A DNA stretch of 64,000 nt, from contig NZ_SDPQ02000004.1 in NCBI RefSeq assembly GCF_004134905.2, positions 186,001 to 250,000 of the forward strand, given 5' to 3'. Positions 18,080 to 29,339 of this stretch are shown here, piece by piece. How positions within the stretch are numbered: the stretch's first letter is position 1; each line of letters starts with the position of its first letter. The notes beneath the pieces are model-generated. The model was not told the DNA's origin. It ran no database searches and was given only the letters and a program-made list of their open reading frames with translations. This stretch comes from Aeromicrobium ginsengisoli (GTDB taxonomy: Bacteria > Actinomycetota > Actinomycetes > Propionibacteriales > Nocardioidaceae). Both the position numbers and the translations under genes were made by a program.

Positions 18080-19519
18080 ATGACCAGCACGCTCGAGCAG
18101 TACTTCAAGATCAGTCAGCGCGGGTCCTCGATCGGCAAGGAGGTGCGCGGTGGCGTCGTCACGTTCCTGACGATGGCCTACATCGTCGTGCTCAACCCGA
18201 TCATCCTGGCCGGCGTCGCTGACGAGGACGGCAAGTTCCTGGGCGGTGGCTCCACGCCCGGCTCCGGCTTCGCCACCATCGCTGCGGTGACGGCGCTCGT
18301 CGCGGGCGTGCTGACGATCCTCATGGGTGTCGTCGCCAACTTCCCGCTGGCGCTCGCCACGGGGCTCGGCCTCAACGCGTTCGTCGCGTTCTCGGTCGCG
18401 TCGCAGATGACGTGGGCCGACGCCATGGGGCTGGTGGTCCTCGAGGGCCTGATCATCCTGCTGCTGGTGCTGACCGGGTTCCGAAAAGCGGTGTTCGACG
18501 CCGTGCCACGTCAGCTCAAGACCGCCATCGCCGTGGGCATCGGCCTGTTCATCACGCTCATCGGCCTGGTCGACGCCGGCTTCGTGCGGACGACCGGCAT
18601 CGGCGCACCTCCGATCCAGCTCGGCATCGGCGGCCACCTCGAGGGCTGGCCCGTGCTGGTCTTCATCGTCGGACTGCTGCTGATGATCGCCCTGCACGCA
18701 CGCGGCGTGCCCGGCGCGATCCTGATCGGCATCGTCGCCACCACGATCCTCGCGGTCATCGTGCAGGCGATCGCCGACCTGCCGGCCAGCGGCGGCAAGG
18801 CCACCTCCAAGGGCTGGAACCTGAACGTCCCGGAATGGCCCGACAAGGTCTTCGCCAAGCCGGACTTCTCGCTGCTGGGCGACTTCAACCTGTTCAACGG
18901 CTTCGAGCGCGCGGGTGTCGTGACCGCGGCGCTGCTCGTCTTCACGCTCCTGCTGGCCGACTTCTTCGACACGATGGGCACGATGACCGCGATCGGCGCC
19001 GAGGGCGGACTGAACGACGAGGACGGCACGCCGGTCGGCGCGCAGAAGATCCTGATCGTCGACTCGATCGCCGCTGCCGCGGGTGGCGCAGCAGGCGTCT
19101 CGAGCAACACGTCCTACATCGAGTCGGCCTCCGGTGTGGGTGACGGTGCGCGTACGGGACTCGCGTCGGTCGTCACCGGCGTGCTGTTCCTGCTGTCGAC
19201 GCTCGCGGTGCCGCTCGTCGAGCACATCCCCAACGAGGCGGCGGTGCCCGCCCTCGTGCTCGTCGGCTTCCTCATGATGAGCCAGGTCAAGGACATCGCC
19301 TGGGACGACTCGGAGATCGCCATCCCGGCATTCCTCACGATCGTGCTGATGCCGTTCACCTACTCGATCACCGCCGGCATCGGCGCGGGCTTTATCGCGT
19401 ACGTCGTGATCAAGCTCGTCAAGGGCAAGATCGCCGAGATCCACCCCCTGATGTGGCTGATCGGGGTGCTGTTCGTGATCTACTTCGCGATCGACCCGAT
19501 CACCAGCTGGGTCGGCTGA
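18080..19519 (+). CDS. NCS2 family purine/xanthine-uracil permease
   Basis: A 479-residue transporter of the AzgA/GhxP/PbuG branch of NCS2, importing hypoxanthine, guanine or adenine with protons. Diagnostic stretches are the N-terminal FLTMAYIVVLNPIIL, LATGLGLNAFVAFSV, the central DFFDTMGTMTAIGAEGGL and TSYIESASGVGDGARTGLA, which carry substrate-site residues. About 12-14 membrane segments are visible. AGGAG sits five bases before the ATG at 18080. It stands alone, with no purine-catabolism gene next to it. Confidence 0.93.
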   Translation: MTSTLEQYFKISQRGSSIGKEVRGGVVTFLTMAYIVVLNPIILAGVADEDGKFLGGGSTPGSGFATIAAVTALVAGVLTILMGVVANFPLALATGLGLNAFVAFSVASQMTWADAMGLVVLEGLIILLLVLTGFRKAVFDAVPRQLKTAIAVGIGLFITLIGLVDAGFVRTTGIGAPPIQLGIGGHLEGWPVLVFIVGLLLMIALHARGVPGAILIGIVATTILAVIVQAIADLPASGGKATSKGWNLNVPEWPDKVFAKPDFSLLGDFNLFNGFERAGVVTAALLVFTLLLADFFDTMGTMTAIGAEGGLNDEDGTPVGAQKILIVDSIAAAAGGAAGVSSNTSYIESASGVGDGARTGLASVVTGVLFLLSTLAVPLVEHIPNEAAVPALVLVGFLMMSQVKDIAWDDSEIAIPAFLTIVLMPFTYSITAGIGAGFIAYVVIKLVKGKIAEIHPLMWLIGVLFVIYFAIDPITSWVG

Positions 19520-19541
19520 ACGCCGTAGGTACGTTGGGCAC

Positions 19542-20060
19542 ATGCTCATCGCACTCGGAGACAAGGCCCCACGCGTGGCGGACACGGCGTGGGTCGCACC
19601 CAATGCGACCCTCGCCGGGTCCGTCGTGATCGAGGACGGCGCCAGCATCTGGTACGGCGCGGTCCTGCGTGCCGACAACGAGCCGATCACGATCGGCAGG
19701 CGATCGAACGTGCAGGACAACTGCGCGTTCCACGTCGACAAGGGCAAGCCCGTGCTCCTCGGCGAGGGGGTCTCCGTCGGGCATGGAGCGGTGGTCCACG
19801 GCGCCACGATCGGCGATCACGTGCTCGTCGGCATGGGCGCGATCATCATGAACGGTGCGGTCATCGGCGAGGAGTCTCTGATCGCCGCCGGCGCCCTGAT
19901 CTCCGAGGGTGTCGAGATCCCGCCCCGCTCACTGGTGGCCGGCGTGCCGGGCAAGGTGCGCCGGGAGCTGACCGACGACGAGGTCGCCACGCTGCACCAC
20001 AACGCGGAGATCTACGAGGAGCACCGCGAGCTGCACCGCAAGGGCGCCGAGGTCATCTAG
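19542..20060 (+). CDS. Gamma-type carbonic anhydrase family protein
   Basis: A 172-residue left-handed beta-helix protein of hexapeptide repeats. Zinc-site histidines are in CAFHVDKGKP and in SVGHGAVVHGATIGDH, the canonical positions for gamma carbonic anhydrases; family members form trimers. Acyl-carrier or acetyltransferase-like members without carbonic anhydrase activity share this scaffold, so activity is likely but not certain. It starts 22 nt after the NCS2 permease stop and its stop abuts that of serC on the other strand. Confidence 0.9.
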   Translation: MLIALGDKAPRVADTAWVAPNATLAGSVVIEDGASIWYGAVLRADNEPITIGRRSNVQDNCAFHVDKGKPVLLGEGVSVGHGAVVHGATIGDHVLVGMGAIIMNGAVIGEESLIAAGALISEGVEIPPRSLVAGVPGKVRRELTDDEVATLHHNAEIYEEHRELHRKGAEVI

Positions 20061-21266
<1,206 letters not shown>

Positions 21267-21268
21267 TT

Positions 21269-23074
21269 ATGGCCTCTGACGGATCGGTCGATGTCCCCCT
21301 GTCCAAGGGGCTCGAGCACACGCAGGACGAGTGGGAATCGGCGACCGCGGCCGTGCTCCGCAAGGCGCGGAAGCTCGCCGACGATGCGCCCGACAGCGAC
21401 GTCTGGCGCAAGCTCGCGACGACGACGCTCGACGGCATCACCGTCGCCCCGCTCGGCACACCGTCACTGACCCGTGAGCTCCCCGACGGCGGGCTGCCCG
21501 GCCAGGCGCCGTTCACCCGCGGCAGCGCCGCCACGAGCGAGCTCGAGGGCTGGGACGTACGCGCCTGGTTCGCCGACCCCGATGCCGCGCGCACCGCGAA
21601 GGACGTCGTCACGGACCTCGAGAACGGCGTCAACTCGCTGTGGCTCTCGGTCGGTGGCGGGGCGATCCCGTCCGACGCGCTGACAGCGATCCTCGAACCG
21701 GTGTTCCTCGACCTCGCTGCCGTCGTCCTCGACGCCCCGGCCGAACCCGTCGAGGCGGCTCGCGCCCTCGCGGCGGTTCTCGCCGACAAGGGCGTCACCG
21801 CAGCACCCGGTACGTCCTTCGGCGCCGACCCCCTCGGCGCGACGATCCGCGGGCACGGCGTCACCGACCTCGGCATCGTGGCCGAGATCGCCGCGCTGGC
21901 GCAGACCCACGGCGCACGCGCCGTCACGGTCGACGCGACGGCGGTGCATGACGCCGGTGCCTCCGACGTCCAGGAGCTCGCCTACTCGCTCGCCGCCGGA
22001 GCCACGTACCTCCGAGCCCTCGTCGCGGCCGGCCTCGAGGTCGACGCCGCTGCCGCGCTGATCGACTTCCGCTACGCCGCCACGGACGAGCAGTTCCCGA
22101 CGATCGCCAAGCTCCGTGCCGCCCGGCGCCTCTGGAACCGGGTCGCCGAGCTCAGCGGGGTCACCAGCGCCGCGGCCGGCCAGCTGCAGCACGCGGTGAC
22201 GTCGCGGCCCATGATGGCGAAGTACGACCCCTATGTGAACATGCTCCGCACCACCGTCGCGGCCTTCGCCGCAGGCGTCGGGGGAGCGGCGTCGGTCACG
22301 GTGCTGCCGTTCGACGAGCCGCTGGGCCTTCCGGAGGCGTTCAGCCGCCGGATCGCGCGCAACACCTCGAGCCTGCTGATCAGCGAGTCCCACGTCGCCG
22401 CGGTCGCCGACCCGGCCGGTGGCGCACACGCCGTCGAGAAGCTCACCGACGACCTCGCCCGCGCCGCCTGGGCGCTGTTCGGCGAGATCGAGGAGCGGGG
22501 CGGCCTGGTCGAGGCGCTCGACTTCCTGCGCGAGGCCATCGCAGGGACCGTGTCGGCCCGGGCGCTCGACATCGCCAAGCGCAAGCGACCCATCACCGGC
22601 GTCTCGGAGTTCCCCAACCTGCACGAGGAGCTGCCCGAGCGCCGGCCTTACGGTCACCCGCTCGAGGTGCACCGCTACGCCGGCGAGTACGAAGCCTTGC
22701 GTGACGCACCGGCGTCGAAGCCGGTGTTCCTGGCATCCATGGGCACCGTCGCGGCCTACACCGCACGCGGCACGTTCGCCGCCAACCTGCTCGCCGCCGG
22801 CGGCATCGACACCGTCGTCGCCGGACCCACCGAGGGCGTCGCCGACGTCCTCACGGCGTACGACGCTGCCGGCAATCCCACGACGGTGTGCCTGGTCGGC
22901 AACGACAAGGCTTATGAGGAGTGGGGCGCCGACCTGGTCACCGCCCTGCGCGAGGCCGGAGCGACGCACGTCGTGGTGGCCGGCAAGGCAGACATCGGCG
23001 CCGACACCACCGCCGCGGCCGGCCTGGACGCCCTCGCCTTCCTCCGTGAGACCCGAGAGAGGTTGAGCGCATGA
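21269..23074 (+). CDS. mutA: Methylmalonyl-CoA mutase small subunit
   Basis: A 601-residue protein homologous to the alpha/beta-type heterodimeric mutase small chain. It has the TIM-barrel segment (SLWLSVGGGAIPSDA, SYSLAAGATYLRALVAAG-like) and a C-terminal cobalamin-binding-like domain that lacks the DxHxxG cobalt-ligand motif, as expected for the non-catalytic subunit. With MutB it interconverts methylmalonyl-CoA and succinyl-CoA. Two ATGs, 21260 and 21269, are possible; neither has a good ribosome site, and a -10-like TACGAT favours 21269. Its stop overlaps the ATG of the 27-codon ORF, the first link of the chain to mutB. Confidence 0.93.
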   Translation: MASDGSVDVPLSKGLEHTQDEWESATAAVLRKARKLADDAPDSDVWRKLATTTLDGITVAPLGTPSLTRELPDGGLPGQAPFTRGSAATSELEGWDVRAWFADPDAARTAKDVVTDLENGVNSLWLSVGGGAIPSDALTAILEPVFLDLAAVVLDAPAEPVEAARALAAVLADKGVTAAPGTSFGADPLGATIRGHGVTDLGIVAEIAALAQTHGARAVTVDATAVHDAGASDVQELAYSLAAGATYLRALVAAGLEVDAAAALIDFRYAATDEQFPTIAKLRAARRLWNRVAELSGVTSAAAGQLQHAVTSRPMMAKYDPYVNMLRTTVAAFAAGVGGAASVTVLPFDEPLGLPEAFSRRIARNTSSLLISESHVAAVADPAGGAHAVEKLTDDLARAAWALFGEIEERGGLVEALDFLREAIAGTVSARALDIAKRKRPITGVSEFPNLHEELPERRPYGHPLEVHRYAGEYEALRDAPASKPVFLASMGTVAAYTARGTFAANLLAAGGIDTVVAGPTEGVADVLTAYDAAGNPTTVCLVGNDKAYEEWGADLVTALREAGATHVVVAGKADIGADTTAAAGLDALAFLRETRERLSA

Positions 23075-23154
23075 GCGAGCGCCAGCGAGCTAACAACAAG
23101 GGAGCCATGCCAGTGCCTTCGTATCCTTGCTTCTCCACGGAGGTGATGGCATGA
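23071..23154 (+). CDS. 27-codon coupling ORF of the MSxRQR family, copy 2
   Basis: The frame starts ATG AGC GAG CGC CAG CGA, encodes 27 residues beginning [11 protein letters not shown] and containing PSYPCF at codons 16-21, and ends at TGA 23152-23154. Its ATG overlaps the mutA stop (ATGA) and its own stop overlaps the mutB ATG (ATGA). The last codons GGAGGTGATGGC contain the mutB ribosome-binding site. It therefore bridges what would otherwise be a 76-nt gap between mutA and mutB. Length, first codons and Tyr18 match copies 1 and 3. Confidence 0.6.
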   Translation: MSERQRANNKGAMPVPSYPCFSTEVMA

Positions 23155-25331
23155 CCATTCCCGAGAGCTTTGCCGGGCTGCCGCTGGACCCCGAGCAGCC
23201 GTACGAGCCGGACGCCGACACCTACGCGCGCGCCACTGACGGTGCCGAGCCCTGGACCGCGCCCGAGGGCATTGACATCGAAGGGCTCTACACCGCGGCC
23301 GACCTCGAGGACGTCGACGCGCTCGACACCTATCCCGGCCTCGCGCCGTTCCTCCGGGGCCCCTACCCGGCGATGTACACGACGCAGCCGTGGACGATCC
23401 GCCAGTACGCCGGCTTCTCCACCGCCGAGGAGTCCAACGCGTTCTATCGCCGCAACCTCGCCGCCGGCCAGAAGGGGCTCAGCGTCGCATTCGACCTGGC
23501 GACCCACCGCGGCTACGACTCCGACAACCCACGCGTCGTCGGCGACGTCGGCATGGCCGGCGTGGCGATCGACTCGATCTATGACACCCGCAAGCTGTTC
23601 GAGGGCATCCCGCTCGACGAGATGAGCGTGTCGATGACGATGAACGGTGCCGTGCTGCCGGTGCTCGCGCTCTACATCGTCGCCGCGGAGGAGCAGGGTG
23701 TGCCGCCCGAGAAGCTCTCCGGGACCATCCAGAACGACATCCTCAAGGAGTTCATGGTCCGCAACACCTACATCTATCCGCCGGCACCCTCGATGCGGAT
23801 CATCTCGGACATCTTCGCCTACACCGCGCAGAAGATGCCGCGCTTCAACTCGATCTCGATCTCCGGCTATCACATCCAGGAGGCCGGGGCGACGAACGAC
23901 CTCGAGCTCGCCTACACGCTGGCCGACGGCGTCGAGTACATCCGCGCCGGCCTCGACGTGGGACTCGACATCGATGCGTTCGCGCCCCGGCTCAGCTTCT
24001 TCTGGGCGATCGGCATGAACTTCTACATGGAGATCGCCAAGCTCCGCGCAGCCCGGGCGCTGTGGACGCAGCTCGTCGCCGACTTCAACCCCAAGAACCC
24101 CAAGTCGCTGAGCCTGCGTACGCACAGCCAGACCTCGGGCTGGTCGCTGACCGCGCAGGACGTGTTCAACAACGTCGGGCGCACCGCGATCGAGGCGATG
24201 GCCGCGACCCAGGGCCACACGCAGTCGCTGCACACCAACGCGCTGGACGAGGCGATCGCCCTGCCGACCGACTTCAGCGCCCGCATCGCCCGCAACACGC
24301 AGCTCCTGCTGCAGCAGGAGTCCGGGACGACCGACATCATCGACCCGTGGGGCGGCTCCTACTACGTCGAGCGGCTGACCCATGACCTCGCCAACCGTGC
24401 CTGGGCGCACATCCAGGAGGTCGAGAAGGCCGGCGGCATGTCCAAGGCCATCGAGGCCGGCATCCCGAAGATGCGCATCGAGGAGGCGGCCGCCCGCACG
24501 CAGGCACGCATCGACTCCGGCCAGCAGGCCGTCATCGGCGTCAACACGTACCGGCTGGCCGACGAGGACCCGCTCGACGTGCTCAAGGTCGACAACAAGG
24601 CCGTCTACGCCTCGCAGATCGCCAAGCTCGAGCGACTCCGCGCCGAGCGCAACCAGGACGACGTCGATGCCGCCCTCGCTGCCCTCACCAAGAGCGCCGA
24701 GCGCGGCTCGACGAGTGACGGCTCGCTCGACGACAACCTGCTGACCCTCGCGGTCAACGCGGCCCGCGCCAAGGCGACCGTCGGCGAGATCTCCGACGCG
24801 CTCGAGAAGGTCTACGGGCGCCACCAAGCCGTGATCCGTACGATCTCTGGTGTGTACCGCACCGAAGCCGGCCAGGGTGGCAACATCCAGAAGGTCATCG
24901 ACGCCACTGCGGCGTTCGAGCAGGCCGAGGGTCGCCGCCCGCGCATCCTCGTCGCCAAGATGGGCCAGGACGGCCACGACCGCGGCCAGAAGGTCATCGT
25001 GACGGCGTTCGCCGACATGGGCTTCGACGTCGACGTCGGCCCGCTGTTCTCCACGCCGGAGGAGGTCGCCCAGCAGGCGGTCGACGCCGACGTGCACATC
25101 GTCGGGGTCTCCTCGCTGGCGGCCGGTCACCTGACACTGCTGCCGGCGCTCAAGGCGGCGCTGGCCGAGATGGGCCGCCCGGACATCATGGTCGTCATCG
25201 GCGGCGTCATCCCGCCCGACGACGTCCCGACGCTCAAGGACATGGGCGCCGCCGCGGTGTTCCTGCCCGGCACGGTGATCGCCGACTCCGCACTCGACCT
25301 GCTCGACAAGCTCCAGACGACAACCCACTGA
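23151..25331 (+). CDS. mutB: Methylmalonyl-CoA mutase large (catalytic) subunit
   Basis: A 726-residue adenosylcobalamin enzyme. The TIM barrel has the substrate-site stretch [20 protein letters not shown] and [16 protein letters not shown]. The C-terminal B12 domain has the base-off motif DGHDRG near residue 606, with the cobalt-ligand histidine, followed by GVSSLAAGH and [11 protein letters not shown]. It isomerises methylmalonyl-CoA and succinyl-CoA, as used for propionate and odd-chain or branched-chain catabolism. The ATG at 23151 follows a strong GGAGG and overlaps the stop of the 27-codon ORF. The stop overlaps meaB by one base (TGATG). Confidence 0.97.
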   Translation: MTIPESFAGLPLDPEQPYEPDADTYARATDGAEPWTAPEGIDIEGLYTAADLEDVDALDTYPGLAPFLRGPYPAMYTTQPWTIRQYAGFSTAEESNAFYRRNLAAGQKGLSVAFDLATHRGYDSDNPRVVGDVGMAGVAIDSIYDTRKLFEGIPLDEMSVSMTMNGAVLPVLALYIVAAEEQGVPPEKLSGTIQNDILKEFMVRNTYIYPPAPSMRIISDIFAYTAQKMPRFNSISISGYHIQEAGATNDLELAYTLADGVEYIRAGLDVGLDIDAFAPRLSFFWAIGMNFYMEIAKLRAARALWTQLVADFNPKNPKSLSLRTHSQTSGWSLTAQDVFNNVGRTAIEAMAATQGHTQSLHTNALDEAIALPTDFSARIARNTQLLLQQESGTTDIIDPWGGSYYVERLTHDLANRAWAHIQEVEKAGGMSKAIEAGIPKMRIEEAAARTQARIDSGQQAVIGVNTYRLADEDPLDVLKVDNKAVYASQIAKLERLRAERNQDDVDAALAALTKSAERGSTSDGSLDDNLLTLAVNAARAKATVGEISDALEKVYGRHQAVIRTISGVYRTEAGQGGNIQKVIDATAAFEQAEGRRPRILVAKMGQDGHDRGQKVIVTAFADMGFDVDVGPLFSTPEEVAQQAVDADVHIVGVSSLAAGHLTLLPALKAALAEMGRPDIMVVIGGVIPPDDVPTLKDMGAAAVFLPGTVIADSALDLLDKLQTTTH

Positions 25332-26302
25332 TGGTCGACGTCGCTGACCTCGCCGACGACGTCCGCGTCGGCAAGCGCGCGGCGATCTCGCGGGCGATCA
25401 CGCTGATCGAGTCGAGCCGCGCCGACCACCGGGCCGAGGCGCGCGAGCTGCTCGGCCTGCTCACACCGGAGGCCGGGGGAGCCGTGCGCGTCGGCGTCTC
25501 CGGCGTGCCCGGTGTCGGCAAGTCCACGTTCATCGAGGCGCTCGGCATGCACCTCGTGGAGGAGGGGCACCGCGTCGGCGTGCTCGCGGTCGATCCTTCG
25601 AGCGTACGCACGGGTGGCTCCGTGCTCGGCGACAAGACCCGCATGTCCCGGCTCGCGGTGAGCCCCGATGCCTACATCCGGCCGTCGCCCAGCGCCGGCA
25701 CCCTCGGCGGTGTCGCCCGAGCCACGAGCCAGGCCATGACGGTGCTCGAGGCGGCCGGGTTCGACGTCGTGCTGATCGAGACCGTCGGTGTCGGCCAGTC
25801 CGAGATCACGGTTGCCGGCATGGTCGACACGTTCCTGTTCCTGACCATCGCGCGCACGGGCGACCAGCTCCAGGGCATCAAGAAGGGCATCCTCGAGATC
25901 TCCGACGTCGTCGCGGTCAACAAGGCCGACGGCGAGCGGGTGCAGGAGGCCGAGGCGACGTCCAAGGACCTCGCCGGCGCACTGCGCATGGTCTACGCCG
26001 GGGGCACCGGCTGGGTCCCGCCGGTCCTGACCTGCTCGGCGTTGGAGGGCACCGGCATCGACACGGTGTGGAGCCGCGTCATCCGGCACCGCGAGTTCCT
26101 CGGCAGCACGGGTCTGCGCGAGAAGCGAGCCCAGCAGCAGCTGGACTTCACCTGGGCGCTGGTCCGCGACGAGCTCGACCAGCGGCTGCGCACCGATCCT
26201 CGGGTCGCCGCGATGCGCGAGGAGATCCGCGAGGCCGTGCTGTCGGGCGAGATGCCGGCCGCCACCGCCGCCGACCGCATCCTCGAGGCGTACGACTCGT
26301 AG
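25331..26302 (+). CDS. meaB: Methylmalonyl-CoA mutase-associated G-protein chaperone
   Basis: A 323-residue GTPase of the MeaB/ArgK family that gates cofactor loading into and repair of MutB. Walker A GVPGVGKSTFIEALG lies near residue 57, followed by VLAVDPSSVRTGGSVLGDKTRM (switch I), the ETVGVGQSE switch II and the base-recognition NKAD. The C-terminal dimerisation helices end AADRILEAY. It is last in the operon mutA-ORF-mutB-meaB and is translationally coupled to mutB. It is convergent with a lipoprotein gene 24 nt away. Confidence 0.95.
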   Translation: MVDVADLADDVRVGKRAAISRAITLIESSRADHRAEARELLGLLTPEAGGAVRVGVSGVPGVGKSTFIEALGMHLVEEGHRVGVLAVDPSSVRTGGSVLGDKTRMSRLAVSPDAYIRPSPSAGTLGGVARATSQAMTVLEAAGFDVVLIETVGVGQSEITVAGMVDTFLFLTIARTGDQLQGIKKGILEISDVVAVNKADGERVQEAEATSKDLAGALRMVYAGGTGWVPPVLTCSALEGTGIDTVWSRVIRHREFLGSTGLREKRAQQQLDFTWALVRDELDQRLRTDPRVAAMREEIREAVLSGEMPAATAADRILEAYDS

Positions 26303-26326
26303 TTCCTGACTCCGTGGCGCGGACGT

Positions 26327-27652
26327 CTACGGGTCGTCGCGACCTTCGGTCCAGCCTGCGACGACATCGTCGTGCGCCCGGCTGTCCTCAGGGCTCCCGT
26401 CGCTCTGCGGTCTGAGCTTGATGCGTTCTGCGCCGTCGAAGAAGATGTCGCCGCCCGGCAGAACCACGCGGAACGTGGCAGGGCGCTCAGGGTGCCACGA
26501 CCGCGCGAGCGCGATGCCGACGCGGCGCGGCGAGGCCGAGGGGCGCACGGTGACATCGACCTGAGGGAGTCCGTCGTCGACCCGGGTGATCGTGATGGCG
26601 TCGAAGAGACCCGCATCCCCGAGGGTGGCTGCCGTGTCGAGCCATGCCTCACCTTGGGGCCCGCGCTCGACCGTGATGCTGTCGAGGTGCGCACGGTAGG
26701 TCACGCGCAGCGTGGTGTGCTCTCGAGCCAGCCCTGCATGCAGCTTCTGATCGATGCTCCGGGCTTGAGCCAACGTGTCGGTCGTGATCTCGAGGCCGCC
26801 CTCGCTCACGTCGAAGTCGCGAAAGCCGGGCTCCCGGCGGACCTGGCGGAGGAGCGGTGCCACCGTCGCTGCCTGCTCAGGCTTGAGGCCGTACAGGTCG
26901 AGATCAGGATCTGTCGTGATGTCGACGAACTGGATCGCCGCAGAGCCGGCGACCTTGGCGGCCTTCCGCGCCTGCGGGGCCTTCGACCGGACCACGATGG
27001 AGAGGAAGTCCTTGTCGAGGCGCGCCGTCCGCACTGCGGTCACCTTCTGCACGGCTGCGAGGACGTCCAGCTCCGCCTGCGGCCAGGCTCCGCGATCGGC
27101 CTCTCCGAGGATCTCCGGGTCCTTACTGGCGAATCTGAGATGAGCTGCGCCCGACATGTCGAGGAGCATCTGGCCGTGCTCGACGAACGCGGAGAAGGAA
27201 CCCGCTTCGAGACTCATGAAGGCCAGCCACTGTCCTTCGAGCTCGCGGAACTGGGCCTTGACCGGAGTGTCGAGATCCAGGACCTGTCGCGCCGCATCGG
27301 CTATCGGTTGGGTGTCCTTGGACCTGGCAGTGAGCTCGATCGCCGCGCCGCGGTCACCGGTCTGGCCGACGGTGATCCTGGCCGTGTCGCCGCGCTCCGG
27401 ATCGAGCATGTCGATGACGCGGTCAGACGCCGAGGCGATGTCGTTCGCCGATGCGGAGTCGCTCATCCGGACCTCGGGTGAGCAGCTCCAGCTTCCGGGG
27501 CCCTCCTGGGAGCAGGTGCCGTTGACCGAGCTGATGTGGTCGACGTCCTTGACCGCACTCCGGAGCTTCTCGTCGCCGTACGGCTCGCCGCTGCAACCAG
27601 ACAGCGCAGCCAGCATCGCGACGGCCAGCAGTGTCTTTCGGCGCCCCCGCAT
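26327..27652 (-). CDS. Putative lipoprotein
   Basis: A 441-residue exported protein. MRGRRKTLLAVAMLAALSGCSG is split here into a basic start, a hydrophobic core LLAVAMLAAL and a lipobox LSGC with the acylated cysteine near residue 20. The mature part has no recognisable catalytic motif; it shows alternating strand-like segments and mixed charge. A cysteine pair (NGTCSQEG, SWSCSPE) near residues 46-59 may form a disulfide. The ATG at 27652 is chosen because it starts directly before the signal peptide. It is divergent from the transglutaminase-like gene. Function unknown. Confidence 0.75.
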   Translation of the reverse strand: MRGRRKTLLAVAMLAALSGCSGEPYGDEKLRSAVKDVDHISSVNGTCSQEGPGSWSCSPEVRMSDSASANDIASASDRVIDMLDPERGDTARITVGQTGDRGAAIELTARSKDTQPIADAARQVLDLDTPVKAQFRELEGQWLAFMSLEAGSFSAFVEHGQMLLDMSGAAHLRFASKDPEILGEADRGAWPQAELDVLAAVQKVTAVRTARLDKDFLSIVVRSKAPQARKAAKVAGSAAIQFVDITTDPDLDLYGLKPEQAATVAPLLRQVRREPGFRDFDVSEGGLEITTDTLAQARSIDQKLHAGLAREHTTLRVTYRAHLDSITVERGPQGEAWLDTAATLGDAGLFDAITITRVDDGLPQVDVTVRPSASPRRVGIALARSWHPERPATFRVVLPGGDIFFDGAERIKLRPQSDGSPEDSRAHDDVVAGWTEGRDDP

Positions 27653-27695
27653 CGCCCCAGTATGACTGCCACTGGCCATGTGAAACGATCGGGCG

Positions 27696-28487
27696 GTGAA
27701 GCGATCCGTCTCGGCCCATCTGCAGCTCCACCTTCACGACCACGCCGACCTGATCTTCTCGATCGCCGTCGCCGACGGGCATGCGACGACCGAGACATTC
27801 ACGATCGAGTCCGGCGGCGTCGAGCTCGAGGCGCACGAGATCGCCGGGCGTCACGGCACCCGGCTGCACCGCCTGACGGGGCCGCCCGGGCACATGACGA
27901 TCAACTACGCCGCCGAGGTCGTCGGCCAGTCCGAGCCGGCCGCGGTCGAGGAGCTCGACCTCATCGAGTATCGCCGGCCGAGCCGCTACTGCGAGTCCGA
28001 CACGTTGTTCTCGACGGCCAACTCCGAGTTCGCGGGCGTGCACGGCAAGGAGCTGCTCGACGCGGTCAGCTCATGGGTCGGCGCGCACCTGTCGTACGTG
28101 CCGGGTGCGAGCCAGCCGACGGACGGCGCGGTCGCGACGATGCTGGCCCGCGAGGGCGTCTGCCGCGACTACGCGCACCTCGTCGTGGCGCTGCTCCGGG
28201 CGCTCGACGTTCCCGCCCGGCTCGCGTCCGTCTACGCACCGGGGCTCTACCCGATGGACTTCCACGCGGTCGCCGAGGCCTACATCGAGGGTGCGTGGCA
28301 GGTCGTCGACGCGACCACGCTGGCGCCTCGCGGCAGCCTGCTGCGCATCGCGACGGGACAGGACGCGTCCGAGACGGCGTTCCTGTCGCAGCACTGGGCT
28401 CGGGTCGACCTGCTCTCGATGAATGTCACTGCGGTCGTGGACTCGTTGCCGACCGACGACCTCGCCCAGCTGACTCAGCTGCGCTGA
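27696..28487 (+). CDS. Transglutaminase-like family protein
   Basis: A 263-residue protein. An N-terminal beta-rich domain (about residues 1-90) precedes a transglutaminase/protease-like core. The triad is visible: Cys in EGVCRDYAHL near residue 154, His in MDFHAVAEAYIEG near 189 and Asp in WQVVDAT near 204. Such bacterial proteins act as peptidases or crosslinking enzymes, and actinobacterial members often sit in proteasome-like or amide-hydrolysing settings. The start is the GTG at 27696. The last 13 bases overlap the neighbouring oxidoreductase gene on the other strand. Confidence 0.85.
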   Translation: MKRSVSAHLQLHLHDHADLIFSIAVADGHATTETFTIESGGVELEAHEIAGRHGTRLHRLTGPPGHMTINYAAEVVGQSEPAAVEELDLIEYRRPSRYCESDTLFSTANSEFAGVHGKELLDAVSSWVGAHLSYVPGASQPTDGAVATMLAREGVCRDYAHLVVALLRALDVPARLASVYAPGLYPMDFHAVAEAYIEGAWQVVDATTLAPRGSLLRIATGQDASETAFLSQHWARVDLLSMNVTAVVDSLPTDDLAQLTQLR

Positions 28488-29122
28488 CCTGGAGTGGCCG
28501 CCTGGGCCGCTGCACGTAGCTCCTCGGCGGTGAGCCGCGGGCCGTAGCCGGGGGTGTCGGGCTGGACCCGCCAGCCCTCGGCGAGCGGTCCGAGGTCGAC
28601 GGCATCGAACCCGATCTCGTCGATGAACGCCGCGACGCTCGCCTTGGCTGCCTCGTCGTCGGAGGCGACGGCGAGTGCACGTCGGTCGGGCGTGCCGGCT
28701 TCCTGCGCCTCGGCCGTGATGGCCGCTGCCTGGATGTGGTTGAACGCCTTGACCACGCGGGCGCCGGGGAGGTGTCGCTGCAGGAGCTCCGAGCTCGTCA
28801 GCGACCCGTCCTGCAGCTCGGTGATGTCGCCGTCGCGCTGCGCGTAGTAGTTGTTGGTGTCGATCACCGGCTTCCCCGCCAGCGGCGCGGCCGGCACGGA
28901 GCCGATCGCGTGCACCGGCGTCGTGACGACAGCGATGTCGGCGGCGTCAGCGGCCTCCGTGGGAGTGCCGGCCCGCGCTGACGGCCCGAGCTCGCTGACG
29001 AGGTCCGCCAACGTCTCCGGCCCGCGGGAGTTGCTCACCACGACGTCGTGTCCGTGTGCGATGGCGGCACGGGCGAGCTGGCTGCCGATGTGTCCGGCGC
29101 CGATGAGTCCGATGGTGCTCAT
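28475..29122 (-). CDS. NADPH-dependent F420 reductase-like oxidoreductase
   Basis: A 215-residue Rossmann protein. The dinucleotide-binding loop GLIGAGHIGSQLARAA starts at residue 4, followed by the NADP-type NSRGPET after beta-2, as in F420H2:NADP oxidoreductases (Fno family). KPVIDTNNYYAQRDGDI and GARVVKAFNHIQ are typical of this family in actinobacteria. It may move electrons between NADPH and F420, consistent with the F420 genes at 49-56 kb, although many relatives use only NADP. It overlaps the transglutaminase-like gene tail by 13 nt. Confidence 0.8.
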   Translation of the reverse strand: MSTIGLIGAGHIGSQLARAAIAHGHDVVVSNSRGPETLADLVSELGPSARAGTPTEAADAADIAVVTTPVHAIGSVPAAPLAGKPVIDTNNYYAQRDGDITELQDGSLTSSELLQRHLPGARVVKAFNHIQAAAITAEAQEAGTPDRRALAVASDDEAAKASVAAFIDEIGFDAVDLGPLAEGWRVQPDTPGYGPRLTAEELRAAAQAATPGQRS

Positions 29123-29339
29123 GCAGGCGACAACCGTCGCGAAGGCGTAGGTATTTCCGACAGGCTCCTCCGCACAGTGCGACGCGGAGGCAGGGAGGCC
29201 TCCGCGTCGATCGGACCAGCTTCGAGGGAGTAACTCTGAAGGACTAGTTCCGAATAGCCCTAACTAACTACATTCTGCGCTAATGTCAAGACTGCACATG
29301 ACGACCCGTCTCGGATAACGTCTATGTCACAGGTTGTCA

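Noticed and set aside
18348..18366. A further CGCTGGCGCTCGC match resembling the opening of the 27-codon ORFs
   Set aside because: It is inside the NCS2 permease coding sequence (FPLALAT), lacks the GTGAGC start on either strand and has no 84-nt frame.
22938..25328. A 796-codon minus-strand frame opposite mutB
   Set aside because: Shadow of mutB codons; the translation has no recognisable motif and the + strand encodes a full MutB with its B12 site.
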